Of a DNA stretch of 64,000 nucleotides, positions 1 through 11,831 are shown one piece after another; the first letter of the stretch is position 1; each line of letters opens with the position of its first letter. This DNA is from Uloborus plumipes. Lineage: Eukaryota; Arthropoda; Arachnida; Araneae; Uloboridae. The notes beneath the pieces are model-generated. The model did not search any database. It was given only the letters and a program-made list of their open reading frames with translations, and was not told the DNA's origin. Where the stretch lies: contig JAXGGA010003023.1 in the NCBI GenBank assembly GCA_038373865.1, forward strand, positions 1-64,000. The letters are read 5' to 3'. The position numbers and the translations under genes were made by a program.

Positions 1-2229
1 GTCATTATGTCATGGATTAAGTTCGGGAAAATATCGATTTACAAGAAAACACAGAATGCTTATCTGTATATATTTTTTAAATATCTTATATCTTTCAAAG
101 CATTCTACAAATTGGACAACAGCATTACTTTGAAGTTTTTATTAATCATATATTTTTTATTACTTGAGATTTCAGGCGAAAAAAAAAATCGAATACTTGA
201 AGTAATTCAATAATTTTAGATTTTTTTATTTTTCAGTTTAGTCTTTATTAACCCCATTTATGCCCAAGTTTTTTTTAGCAAAACAATTTTTTTTTCAATT
301 TTATCTGCTTAAAACTCTTACTTGGAATGGTTTACAATACATTTTAGGCTTAAAATAGTTCGCCGTTGCCATATTATTAAGTTATTTAACGTCCTATTTA
401 TGGGATATTTTGCAGATATGTGAGCAAAATACGACCTTACTTGACTTTACTTTTGCAAAGTAACATTACAGAAGGTATCTGTGATCAATTTTAAGCAAAT
501 CATTTTAAAATAGTTTACTTTTATGAAAAATAAGTTCGCAAAAAAATTTACTTTCTTCTGCTACCCATGCTGGATCGTTGCTTGACTGATATGTCTGAAA
601 ATAGCTGTCAATAAACAAACTCTGATGTTCTAATAGTGGCTCTAACTAGTTTTCTCAAGAAGAAGGACTATTTAACTTGTGAAAAACAGCTTTAGTAAAA
701 TGATATACCCATTACATGTTTTGTGTCCCCGTTTTACAAGCGTCCCCGTTTATTAGGCTACTTTGCAATAGATGCGTAATTCCAGATTCTTTTTTGGACC
801 AAAAAATGTCGTTTGCTCATCGCAAATAATGCATTGGTAACTCCGACCATGTAATAATTTTTTGCCCAAAAATTGAGAAACTCCAGAAAAATAATTTGTC
901 ATGTATAGCGTCATAACCAATGTTGGTCTTATTTAATGGGCTAAAATGAAAAAAAAAAATCTACTTAAAAGGAGGAGAAATTGCGAAATTGATTCATAGT
1001 GGGTGAAATGAAAACAGAGCTGAAAGAGAGAGTAACATGTTAAAAAGGAGAATTTAACCACAACAGTCTCCCAAAGCTGATATATAAAAATACTTATTTT
1101 ATTTTTGTAGGGAGTACAAGATGTAGGACAGAATAATTTAATGTAAAGCAATTAATTTAGAGTTTGATTTTATTATTTTTTCATTCTACAAATTATTTTT
1201 TTAACCTTGGGATAAAAGGCTACATTCTGTGTAAAGTAAAAAAAAATCAAGGATTTTTCAGAAAGTTTTTCTGAAGTTTACTATCTTACAAACGAGTCCT
1301 AGACCACACATATCCTTATGGGACGAATGAGCTCCAAAGTTAGCATACAAAAAACAGTTAGAAATAGTTTTATGCATAATGGTCGACAAAGACGAGAGAA
1401 TGGCTAAAGTGCACTGTGGTAGGACGTCCAACACCGTCAGAGGGTAAAATAATTATTATTGATAATTTTGCAGCAATAATTAAAATTAAAATGATCCCTT
1501 CGAACGAATCCCCTTTACTGACTTAAAGATCAATCTATAAAATATTTAAAAATTGAAAATAACCAACGCGTGGGAAAAAAATTATATGTAGTGTTTTGGC
1601 TCCCTGAAAAAATCAATTTCACATGTTCGTAATTTTTAGCATGGTGTGCCGACGATATAATCCTTGGCTACAAGTAAGGAAAAAGGCATTCATAAAAGTT
1701 TTTTCATTTAATGGTAAAAAACATTTTTTGTATGTCTAAAATCAAATCAAAATTTACAAACACCAAAAATATGTTACTTTATGCTTTGACTTTATTATGC
1801 TCTCTAAGAGGAGTTTTTACCGTAATAATTACAGGAAATGCAAGCGGATACTACAGTCGATCCTTTTCCACACCAAAATGAAATATACAGATTCCCAAAG
1901 ATCGCGCGAAAAATGTATTACGAGTCTTAAAGATTTTCATGCACAAAATACTGAAAACGTATATATTTGAAAACTTTTTTATGGTTTTATATTTTTTGAA
2001 CTAAAAATCAGGATTTGATATAGACTAGCTCATATTCGGAGAGAACCTTTTCGTGCGTTCAGGAAAGGTTCCGAGAAGTGAAAGATTCCTGGAGATTTCT
2101 CAGAGGGCTCTTGAATATACCAAGAAAGAAACTTTTTCTGTACAGGCAAAGTCGAGGCTTATATGGACGGTTTCTTCCTTAATAGGGCGTAATCCATATC
2201 CATGTTTGGTTTAATGATTGCATTACAAC
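1..2229. other. AT-rich stretch with no recognised feature
   Basis: Only short open frames without recognisable motifs are present. I see no splice-linked coding sequence, structured RNA or inverted-repeat element. It lies about 21 kb beyond the 3' end of the only supported gene and is probably intergenic. Confidence 0.5.
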
Positions 2230-2253
2230 CTCTAAAAACTAAGCTTTTTGTGT

Positions 2254-2645
2254 ATTACAGCATAAAAACTGGCAGCAGAGGTTCCAGTTTAAAACTGTAA
2301 AGCACAGTAATAAACTGTATATCTTAATATTTTACTGTCTATCACTGTAAAACTAACAATTTTACAGTTTATTACTGTAAAATTAGCAATATTACCTTAA
2401 AATTAGCAGTATTATACTGTAAAAATAACAGTATAATACTGGCAGCAGAGGTTCCAACTGTAAAAGCACAGTAATAAACTGTATATCTAACTATTTTACT
2501 GTCTATCACTGTAAAACTAACAATTTTGCAATTTATTACTGTAAAATTAACAATTTTGCAGTTTATTACTGTAAAATTAGCAATATTACCGTAAAATTAG
2601 CAATATTACCGTAAAATTAGCAATATTATCATAAAATTAGCAAAG
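2254..2645. repeat. ACTGTAAAA-type repeat array, left part
   Basis: Short units such as ACTGTAAAATTAGCAATATT recur within a larger repeated block that contains GGCAGCAGAGGTTCCA and CACAGTAATAAACTGTATAT. Two larger blocks are visible here. The array is cut at 2646-2647 by the inverted-repeat element at 2648-4343 and resumes at 4346. A shorter piece in reverse orientation lies at 8205-8460. No coding potential is seen. Confidence 0.8.
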
Positions 2646-2647
2646 TA

Positions 2648-4343
2648 GGGTTGAGTTCTGGTAAGTGCGTACCCTTTTTTTCAAAGTTCATGTTCTCAAG
2701 GATGCTGCTCTGTTGAAAAATCTTGTACACTCACAATTTTTTTTTAGTTTTCTTTCCAGATCCTTTACTAAGATTTTCAAGCATATAATATGTCAAATAA
2801 ACCATAAGCATAGGTTTTGTGACCTGGTTTATGACACCTATTCTAAGGTACGCACTTTCCCTACCTAGCGGGGTAAGTGCGTCCACCTTAAATTATGTGA
2901 ATATGAGCAGGAAAAAACTTCTGGCACATATTAAATATGTTAGGTAGTTGCCTTGGGATAATTCCTAATACTAGAGATCAGCACTTGCTTGCATGGATGA
3001 AACGCAATCAGTGATATCCCACGTGTCTTGCGAACAACTGTGATTTGAAGATTGAGAGAGTTGTGTCTGTGATTCTTCCTTTGTCCTTTTAATAAGACCA
3101 AGTGAGCAAATGTAAGTTGTTTTTATTTAGTAATAATCACTTATAGTCTACATAGTTTATTTTGGTTTAATACATTAATCAGTCTGTGTTTAAGCCAGGG
3201 TTCGCACTTACCCCTTCTTAAATGTAAGATGAGACATGTGCGTCCAATAGCGTTGTTGTAAGTGCGTACCCCTGTGATTTTCTTTAATTCTATTTGTATG
3301 GTAGATCGTTAGGTGACCTGAGTGAACAATTCGTTTTTTTTTTTTTTTTTTTGAATAAATACGGTTTTAAAATATTTTTCTTATTAGAATCAGCAGCAGT
3401 AAGAAAAAACACAAAATAAAGAGCAAAAAAAAAAAAGAAAATAATTGATCATGATATGATACTTGTACTTTTTTTTTCTTGTACATTGAAATAGTTTTTC
3501 ACAAGGTGTTCTTAATTTTCTTAAATATAATTTATTCCTTACTCCACCTTCGTTTTTTGAATCAGTTGGTTCCTTATTTAGTGTTTCACTTAATTTCATT
3601 GCTTCATTTGTCATTCTGGTTTAAATTAAGTATAGCTTATGATCGCTATTTTCAACGAAAAATTTACTAACTGATATCTAAAAGCCAATATATTTCAGAG
3701 ATAATGAATAAAATTGAAATCTTATGCCGCATTCAATGTAAATATAAATACTTGATGGAAATGACGTCGGATTTATAATCGGCTTATAAAAGAGTTATAA
3801 GCAAAATTAAAGGTGAATTACGAGAGTCGGATTTTCCACGTAATGGTACAAACTTGCCTCATCATAATGGTACGCACTTGCTCCGAATAATAGTACGCAT
3901 ATGCCTCATGATAGTGGTACGCACTTGCCCCATCATAATGGTACGCACTTACCCCCACCTTACTTTAAAGAAAGGGAAAGTGCGTACCGTCATATAAACA
4001 AATTTTAGTTAGAGTATTTGATCAAAATACCCCATGTATGTTATTAGTAGCTATTACTCAAAAGAAACAACTTGCATTTCTTGACTTCAATTGCTTGGTA
4101 TGACTACAAGAGAAACTGAAACAAAACCTTCTCAATCTTTACTTTAGAGTTTTTTTGAAGACATTTAAGTTGTCTCTGATTGTGTTTCGTCTATTGAATC
4201 CAGGCCTGAATTCTACCTATTGAAATTATCATTAGACAGTTATCTAACATAGTCGATGTGTTGCAGAAGCCATTTCAGGACAGTGTTCATATAATTCCCA
4301 GTGGACGCATTTACCCCGTGGACGCACTTACCAGAACTCACCC
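2648..4343. mobile_element. TA-flanked inverted-repeat element rich in GTAAGTGCGTACC motifs
   Basis: The left end GGGTTGAGTTCTGGTAAGTG is matched in reverse complement at 4320-4343 (GGGTGAGTTCTGGTAAGTG). Both ends are flanked by TA. The interior holds many further copies of a GTAAGTGCGTACC-like motif in both orientations, near 2846, 2873, 3205, 3258, 3868, 3920, 3943 and 3974. The flanks rejoin into a normal unit of the surrounding array, so this is an insertion. The longest frame has no transposase motif, so the element looks non-autonomous. The TA duplication suggests a Tc1/mariner-type mover, but this is inference. Confidence 0.75.
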
Positions 4344-4345
4344 TA

Positions 4346-4880
4346 TTATATACTGTAAAAATAACAGTATAATACTGGCAGCAGAGGTTCCAGTTTAAAA
4401 CTATAAAAGCACAGTAATAAACTGTATATCTAATTATTTTACTGTATATCACTGTAAAACTAACAATTTTACAGTTTATTACTATAAAATTAGCAATATT
4501 ACCGTAAAATTAGCAATATTACCATAAAATTAGCAGTGTTATACTGTAAAAATAACAGTATAATACTGGCAGTAGAAGTTCCAACTGTAAAAGCACAGTA
4601 ATAAACTGTATATCTAACTATTTTACTGTCTATCACTGTAAAACTAACAATTTTGCAGTTTATTACTGTAAAATTAGCAATATTACCATAAAATTAGCAG
4701 TATTATACTGTAAAAACAACAGCATAATACTGGCAGTAGAAGTTCCAGTTTAAAACTAAAATGCACAGTAATAAACTGTGAAACTAGCAATTTTGCAGCT
4801 TATTACTGTAAACTAGCAATTTTAGTCTACTATTAAAAAGTTAGCAATTTTAGTGTTTATTACTGTTAAATTAGCTGTGT
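4346..4880. repeat. ACTGTAAAA-type repeat array, right part
   Basis: This continues the array at 2254-2645 after the insertion. About three larger blocks are visible, each with a variant of GGCAGCAGAGGTTCCAG, and they decay towards 4880. Confidence 0.8.
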
Positions 4881-5030
4881 ACGTTAACAGTGTCCGACAT
4901 CTATGGAGAATGACAGAATTAGTTGTCCATAAATTGATGCTTTCTGTTGTGAGCAGAAAAAGTGGTTTGACCTGCAGTTGTGGAGGCTATAGGCATTTGC
5001 TTGCCTTCCAAAAAATAGTAAAAATGCTAC

Positions 5031-5206
5031 AGTAATCAGGTTGCATCGTTCCTGTACGTTGGAAATTATAACTTTATAAGTTTTAATTCTTTTTGTGTGT
5101 TAACATTAAGTACGTGTCAATGCAACAGTAATCAGGTTGCAACGTTCTTGTACGTTTGAAATTATAACTTTATAAGTTGCAATTTCTTTTGTGTTAACAT
5201 TAAGTA
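5031..5206. repeat. Tandem repeat of about 95 bp, copies 1 and 2
   Basis: Two units begin with CAGTAATCAGGTTGCA and end with TTAACATTAAGTA. A third unit lies at 6484-6570 and was separated by later insertions. The unit 1 to unit 2 junction (CATTAAGTACGTG) shows the site as it was before the element at 5207 arrived. Confidence 0.75.
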
Positions 5207-6138
5207 GGGGAATGTGGGGCAAAGTGAAATGGTAGAATATTTTCATACTTTGCAGTGCCACCTATCTAGCAATATTTTAACTGACTTCCCTGACAAAAAC
5301 TTGATTCGTGTCAAAAACTAAATAGCTCTAAAGATCAACGAAAAAAAAAATATACAAATCATTTTCGAAATTTGATACCTTTGTTGTAATATTTGTAGTT
5401 TTTCGAAAACATTTTTTGATATTATTATTTATTTATTTATTTATTTATTTTTTTGTAGTTATTTTCAGTATTAAATGAGATCTACTAATGTCCAGTACAG
5501 TCCTTATTTAGTTTATATTAGGCATGTTTTTATTTTAAATGTTCAATGTAATTTGTCAAGTGTACGCGGGGTTTAGTGGATGGGGCGAAGTCAAATAGCT
5601 CATTTCGTTTTATGCATTCATTTGCAAAATCACGTACGTATTTCTTCATTTATTAATTTATTCATATTATTTTACTTATTAACTTAAACTGTTCCCTTTG
5701 GGTTTATTTATTCATTCCTTCGCTTATTTTGCAGTTCATTTTCTCATTTGTTAACTAATTCATTTCAATTTTTTTTTTTTTTTTTTTGGTTATTAGTTGA
5801 TTTTTTCATTAATAATTTACTTATTTTTTTTTCATTTACGCGTTTATTTGATGAAAATTTTACTGCAACTCATCAAATAGAAAATGTTTCATTGCAAAAA
5901 AAAAAAAAAAATGGTATTTTTCACTTTGCCCCATGGTTTTTTGAAGTAAAAAATTTCCACCTTTATTTAAAAGGAGCAAAACAACTGCTAAAAATGAAGA
6001 AGCATATTTCAACGATAGTGGTACTATAAAATACATTAGTATTTCTTTATGTACACTGATTTTCCGAGCAAAATTCCAATTAGTTCATTTTGAAACAGGT
6101 TTGTTATCTTAATTATTTCACTTTGTCTCACATTCCCC
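5207..6138. mobile_element. TA-flanked inverted-repeat element (GGGGAATGTG ends)
   Basis: The left end GGGGAATGTGGGGCAAAGTG is matched at the right end by GGGGAATGTGAGACAAAGTG in reverse complement. TA dinucleotides flank both ends (5205-5206 and 6139-6140). The flanks CATTAAGTA and TACGTAC rejoin into the neighbouring 95-bp repeat. Only low-complexity frames lie inside, so this is probably a non-autonomous element of the Tc1/mariner type. Confidence 0.75.
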
Positions 6139-6141
6139 TAC

Positions 6142-6418
6142 GTACAGAAAATAACAACGTTACAATGCACAAATGAGCAGGGATACTGCAGACACGTGTT
6201 TCGGCGTTACAAGGAACGCCTTTATCAATGCAAAAAAGTTGTGAGCTTATGGATGCACAGACATCCGACAAAAGCTTTTGTCGGACTTTTGTCGGATGTC
6301 TGTGCATCCATAAGCTCACAACTTTTTTGCATTGATAAAGGCGTTCCTTGTAACGCCGAAACACGTGTCTGCAGTATCCCTGCTCATTTGTGCATTGTAA
6401 CGTTGTTATTTTCTGTAC
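6142..6418. repeat. Perfect foldback: 133-bp inverted arms with an 11-nt spacer
   Basis: The arms 6142-6274 and 6286-6418 are exact reverse complements by base-by-base reading. The spacer is CTTTTGTCGGA at 6275-6285. Both strands therefore encode almost the same short peptide, which explains the mirrored open frames and is not evidence of a gene. A related, diverged foldback is at 7094-7234, and partial relics are at 11229-11275 and 50833-50920. Perfect arms imply recent formation or gene conversion. Confidence 0.95.
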
Positions 6419-6483
6419 ATCTTTAGCACAAAGGTATTTGTAAACTTTATTCCCCTACGTGTTTTTTCAGTATTTACAATAGT

Positions 6484-6570
6484 GCAATAATCAGGTGGTT
6501 TAGTTCTTGTACGTTGGAAATTATCACTTTATGAGTTGCAATTTTTCCTATGTTGACATTAAGTACATAT
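6484..6570. repeat. Third copy of the 95-bp repeat
   Basis: It contains CAATAATCAGG, TTCTTGTACGTTGGAAATTA and GACATTAAGTAC, matching the units at 5031-5206. It was separated from them by the element at 5207-6138 and the foldback at 6142-6418. Confidence 0.7.
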
Positions 6571-6854
6571 CTTTTCAGTATTTATTATGTTTCAAGCATA
6601 AATAATACATGTGATTAGGAATGAAAATCAGGTTGGAGAAAAGTGCAATGTGGGGAAGAGCGCAATATCAAGCAAAATGCGTAAAAAAGGCCAAAGCTCT
6701 CTTTCTTCAAAAATGCAAGGTCAGAGAAGCCAGAGTGAACGTAAAAATGGTGATGTGGTGTTTTCATTGCGCCAGGTCATCAGGGGGTAATATAATCGAC
6801 AGCAACTTAAGTTGCCACTGAACTCACTACGAGCGGAAGAAAAACGGAGTTAAC

Positions 6855-6930
6855 AGAAACCTTCTTGGCGAATTAGAGGAGATCGCCAACCGTGCGTGAA
6901 CTCTTATTGGCTGGCGCGTTCGATTCAAAT
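6855..6930. repeat. Dispersed repeat shared with 24521-24590
   Basis: CTTGGCGAATTAGAGGAGAT followed by CTCTTATTGGCT occurs both here and at 24525-24578 in the last intron of the host gene. About 55 bp are clearly alike. The family is not recognised. Confidence 0.6.
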
Positions 6931-7093
6931 AGATTACGCTTCCGCGCTACTCCGTTCGTAAAATTGAAAATATTAAGAAAATTACGAATATTATGACAAA
7001 AAAAAGGCTACATATGCGTAGATCAAACACTCTAATACGAGTTCACAAATACCTTTGTGCTTTTGATGTAGAAAAAAATAAAGCGTAAGGGAG

Positions 7094-7234
7094 GCACAAA
7101 TAAGCAGGGATACTGCAGACACGTGTTTCGGCGTTACAAGGAAGGCCTTTTTCAATGCAAAAAAATTTTTGAGCTTATGGATGCACAGACATCCGACAAA
7201 AGCCAAAGTCTGCAGGATCCCTGCTTATTTGTGC
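7094..7234. repeat. Diverged short foldback of the 6142-6418 family
   Basis: The left 27 bp begin GCACAAATAAGCAGGGAT and return inverted at 7208-7234 with one mismatch. The centre shares CAGACACGTGTTTCGGCGTT and GAGCTTATGGATGCACAGAC with the perfect foldback. Only one long arm remains. Confidence 0.8.
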
Positions 7235-7452
7235 ATCCTTAACGTTATATTTTTCTCTACTCTAATCCGATTTCTAAAGGGGAGGATCTAATTTCACCCG
7301 AAATTCGGGCACCGCGCAAGGAACTACTTCCTTCGTTTGGTCTCAGCTTATTTCTCTATAGTCAAGAAAGTTTGCAGTCGAGTGTTGTGGACTCGGCTTC
7401 AAAAAAGCATCAAATAGGTTCATACACTGTAAAAAATAGATTTTGTTTTTAC

Positions 7453-8196
7453 CAGGGCTGCGGAGTCGGAGGAAAAATGGTCGACTCCGACTCCGACTCC
7501 GGGATTTTAAAATTCCCGACTCCTACTTTTTTTTATTACCTATTTTTTTTACCCAAATGTGAAGAGGGGAAAAACCCTAAGCAAAGGTTGAAATATTAAG
7601 TCCATTTTTAAAAGTTTCGTTTTTATTCATGATCGTTGCCAGGACTCACTTTAGAGGGGGTGGGTAGCAAGCTGGGGAATCCCAGTTGGAGGTCATGGGA
7701 GGTCATTGTGACCTCTCAAAAAGTTCAATTTTCTCAAGAATTCTCGCAGGTAATCTCACCACATTTACCTCAATTTTCGGAGGTCACTGTGACCTCCCAA
7801 AAAGTCCATTTTCTCCAGAGCAAAAGACAAGTGCCGCTCTTGTCATTTGACTCCGTACAAAACTAATCCTTTTCTTGTTAAATGGCCAGACTTTATTTTA
7901 ACACATTGCATTTTTGCTGCAAAAATTTTTTATTCACTTGCATAAGCCCAAACATAGCAATTCGTTTCACAAAGCAGACCCGCCATTTTGAAGCCCTTTT
8001 TAATGATCCTATATGCTTAGGATTTGGATATTGGACGCTGAAAATTTTAATCTGTTAGTTTCAAAGATATGTTTTCACCTCCATAAAATTTCATCCAAAT
8101 CGGAGGTGGTCGGAGTCGGAGTCGACAAGTTTTTCAGCGACTCCGACTCCGACTCCTTTGGTCCAAAATCAGTCCGACTCCGACTCCGAAGCCCTG
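7453..8196. mobile_element. Non-autonomous hAT element with 8-bp target duplication
   Basis: The ends are CAGGGCTGCGGAGTCGGA and, inverted, CAGGGCTTCGGAGTCGGA. The 8-bp direct repeat GTTTTTAC flanks them exactly (7445-7452 and 8197-8204). CAGGG-type ends with an 8-bp duplication are the hAT signature. GACTCCGACTCC-type repeats lie just inside each end. No transposase frame is visible. It is inserted in an ACTGTAAAA-type repeat that continues at 8205. Confidence 0.9.
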
Positions 8197-8204
8197 GTTT
8201 TTAC

Positions 8205-8460
8205 AGTATAATACAGCTAATTTTACAGCAGTAGACTGTAAAATTGCTAGTTTTACAGTTTATCACTGTGCATTTTACAGTTTTAAACTGGAAACTCTGC
8301 TGCCAATATTATATTGTTGTTTTTACTGCATAATACTGCTAATTTTATGGTAATATTGCTAATTTTACAGAAATAAACTAAAATTGCTAGTTTTACAGTT
8401 TTTTTTTTACTGTGCATTTTACGGTTGTAAACAAGAAACTCTGCTTATTATACTGGCAAC
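8205..8460. repeat. ACTGTAAAA-type repeat, reverse orientation
   Basis: TTTTACAGTTTATCACTGTG, AAACTGGAAACTCTGCTGCC and related blocks are reverse complements of the units at 2254-2645. Its left part is interrupted by the hAT element at 7453-8196. Confidence 0.75.
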
Positions 8461-11228
8461 AACTTATTTTTTGCAGTGTTATAGACTGCGCTGGCAATCA
8501 AAAAAAAAAAAAACTAATAAAATAATGTTTGTTTGAAGTCAACTATTGATTTATGAAATGCTAACTAACAGTTGTTTTCTAGCTTCCTTTAGTGGTACAC
8601 TCAATTACAAAACATCCCGCGTGACCAAACCAAGTTTCGATTTTTTTTTAAATTTAAAATTCAAGCTGAAATTTTATGTTTAAATTTTTTAACTGAAATG
8701 ATCGCAACCCCAGATTCTTGAATTTCATTTTACTCCCAATAACTTCTATAAATGTTACGTAAGTAATTCGGATTTCTTTCATCCAAATATTTTTCTTAGA
8801 TCACTAATTCATGGGCAGACTATAGCTTGCAATGACGTATTAAATATGATGCAATCACAAAAAAAGTTCTTGATGAAATTTTAATCTACTTTAAAACTCC
8901 AATGAAAAATAGTTTGTTGTGTGACAATCATAAACACAATCTTTGCATCAGGAAACCATTTCCGATTTTACTATATATATTTTAAACTTCACACTTTTTC
9001 CGACGCAGTTTTTAGTATTTGTTTACGGTTTCTTTTAAATATGCTCACACATAGAAAAACATAAATTTTGATCACAGAAGATTTTCGACCACAGATTTCG
9101 GAGTATAATACCGTACGATTTCTATCGAACTGCGTTTGGAAGACTTTCTCTCCATTGTGGCATAGAACTGAATTCAGGAAAAATTCTATTTTATAGAAGC
9201 GATTTAACAGTTTTTGCATTTCCCTTTTTCTTGATGTCTATATCTTTCATCACGATTTCGCTATTATTGAGCTTTTGAACTTTTTCCGTAGTAGAAAAAA
9301 AACTTCAAAGAGTTTTTTTTTTCTTCTGAATACCATCTATATTCTAATGTTTTAGGATAATTAAAGATCGATTTTTTTTTACTGTTTCTTTCAAAAGCTT
9401 TTCATTTCACAAATAAAATCAGTTATCTGAGACACTCAAACTTCTGACAGAAAGGCAATTCACCCCACTTTACCAGGATTGTTCCACTTAAAATGACATC
9501 ATAATACTTAGAATAATTGAGAAAAGTTGCAGTGGTTAGCAAAATTAATGCAAATCATTATATGAGTACCGTAATAAAAATTAATATTTACTTTAAATTA
9601 AGAAAATGAAATTTTGCATGATTTTGACATATACTTACGGCTTTTAGCACTATTTTGTTTTTGAAACTTTCCACAAACACTGCATCTTTGAGTATACATT
9701 GCAAACTTTTGGTGCAACTATCCAAATAAATCTTCTATACTTATATCTAAGGTGGGGAATATCCCCCTGTTGGGTTATCAAAGGGGCAAATAGCCCGTTA
9801 ATTAGGCGGAGCGTATAATTTTTTAGGTAGGTTTGCCTTCTCCCTAGTGTTTAAACAGAAAACCCGTATGACCGCAATCAATATTAGCAGCCTTTATCAG
9901 AAAAATCAACCGGACAATGGAACGCTCATTGTTTCTATTAAAGCTCTTAAAAGTAAACTTAGATTACATGCTAAAAAATCCCACACTTTCCCTTAAAATC
10001 ATAATAATCTGTAGAAATTGGTAGAAAATTAATTTACGTTATTCCAGACACTTCTTTACAAACCACTATGCCTAAAAAAATAATTGGCGGTGCTCTGTGT
10101 GGGTGTAATTATGAAAACTACTTACCCTACCTATTTTTGCAACTAAACGCTTCAAATGAATAAATGAAACATTGTTGTCATCTTAGTATGGGCATCTCCT
10201 AGAAATCTTAAAGAGCGAGTGGGGTTTTTTTTTTGGAATTTTTTGTGTAAAATTTTGCTTCTGTTAACACATTTGAAAATTTAAATTAAATATCTTGCAT
10301 AGTGGACGCCGATTAGTTGCATCAGTATTCAAATCAGCCGTTTTGATGAATAGCAGCGTCAAAAACAACAAAATTAATCTTTGTTGAATTACCTGCTTTA
10401 GTGAATTATCCACTTCATTAAACTGTTCAGAACAAATATGATTTATATGAACGGCGGTCACTATAATGTATACGTGAAATCGATGTGTTTGTCAGAAAGG
10501 TTATCTTGCTTTTATTTTAATTAATGTGTGGGGTTTTTTTTTTTTTTTTTTTCATCTATGACAATGACAACTACATCACTTCAAAATAAAATGACAGAAA
10601 TAATAAACAGAAAAATACTCGACAGTTTTTATTCGAATTCCTTACTCGGATTAAAATCCAATTCTTTGAGTTGGCGGGAAAAAGTGACACACCGTGGAAA
10701 ATCTTTCAGTCAAAACCTAATCTCTAAGGTGTCCGAGCCGTTACAACACAGCCAGATGCTCAAATTGAAACTTGAAGGAGAAGGATTTTATAGAAATGAA
10801 AGTAAAAAATGACAATCTGAAGAAATGTTTTTAACTTTTAATCTGACCTATTGGGAAGCCTTCTTAAATCCAGCTTTCAATGAAAATCAAAACGTTTTAG
10901 ATAGATCAAAACGCATTTCGTAATTGTCCGACAGAAGTGAAATATTGTTTTCAGATAAAAGGTTGAACTTTTATGTGTTTCTTTATCTATAACCTGTTGG
11001 AGTGGGTTTTATTTTTAAAATATCTTATGCCTTGCTGTAAGAAGAATTTTCGTTTTCTATTATTTTTTTTTAACTTCCCTTTCATATTAAATAAAAACAT
11101 CTCAAAACATAAATTTGGAATAAGATAAAATATAACTGTTCTAATGTTAAGATGATGTTTTCCCTATCTTCTGCTATACAGCATTACCTGAAATGTAATG
11201 AAGTTAAACATCCTGTTTAATTTTAAAC
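8461..11228. other. No recognised feature
   Basis: AT-rich sequence with poly-T and poly-A runs. The open frames, for example at 10528-10812, begin in homopolymer runs, lack motifs and have no convincing splice context. I see no gene. Confidence 0.45.
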
Positions 11229-11275
11229 AGACTGTATTCCTGCTCATTTGTGCTTTCCAACGTTGTTTTTAACCC
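11229..11275. repeat. Relic of the foldback family
   Basis: ATTCCTGCTCATTTGTGC followed by AACGTTGTT matches the outer part of an arm of the foldback at 6142-6418. Nothing else of the element remains. Confidence 0.55.
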
Positions 11276-11831
11276 CCCGATGCAACAAGGAAGGGGTTTA
11301 TAAGTTTGACGTGTCTTTGTGTGTCTGTGGCACTTTAGTGCCTACACGGATGGACCGATTTTGATTTTTTTTTTTTTTTTGAAAGGAGAGTTGCTCGAGA
11401 TTGTTCTTAGGCTAACTTGCGTCTTCGGATGACATTAATTAAATCCTGTAAAACGTTTTTCGCGTTTTTGAAGTGAAAACATGTTTGAAAATTGAAAGCA
11501 ACCAAGGGTATTAATCCCCCGGCAGTAAGCCTACAATGCATTAGAAAACTCTCCGACTCTCTCATTCAAACACCTTTAGATACGTACATCGTACACGGAC
11601 GCTATTTGGGGTAAATTACACTGATGCTACATAATTTTTTGTAGACAAATTTGTTCGGGAGTAAAAAAATAAATTTTTAATAAAATAAACATGGATAAAT
11701 TTATGTTACCTTTTATAAAGTTGATGAAACCCATTTGTTTCACAGAACTCTGCAGCAGAAAACTTTATCCTAACGGAAGGAAGGCTGTTCTGGAGAGAAA
11801 TCTCCCCCCCCCCCCCACGATTAACAATTTT

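Noticed and set aside
6128..6426. Two overlapping open frames on opposite strands with almost the same peptide
   Set aside because: They are a direct result of the perfect inverted repeat and carry no known motif.
10528..10812. 94-codon plus-strand frame
   Set aside because: Starts in a poly-T run and shows neither a domain nor splice sites joining it to other exons.
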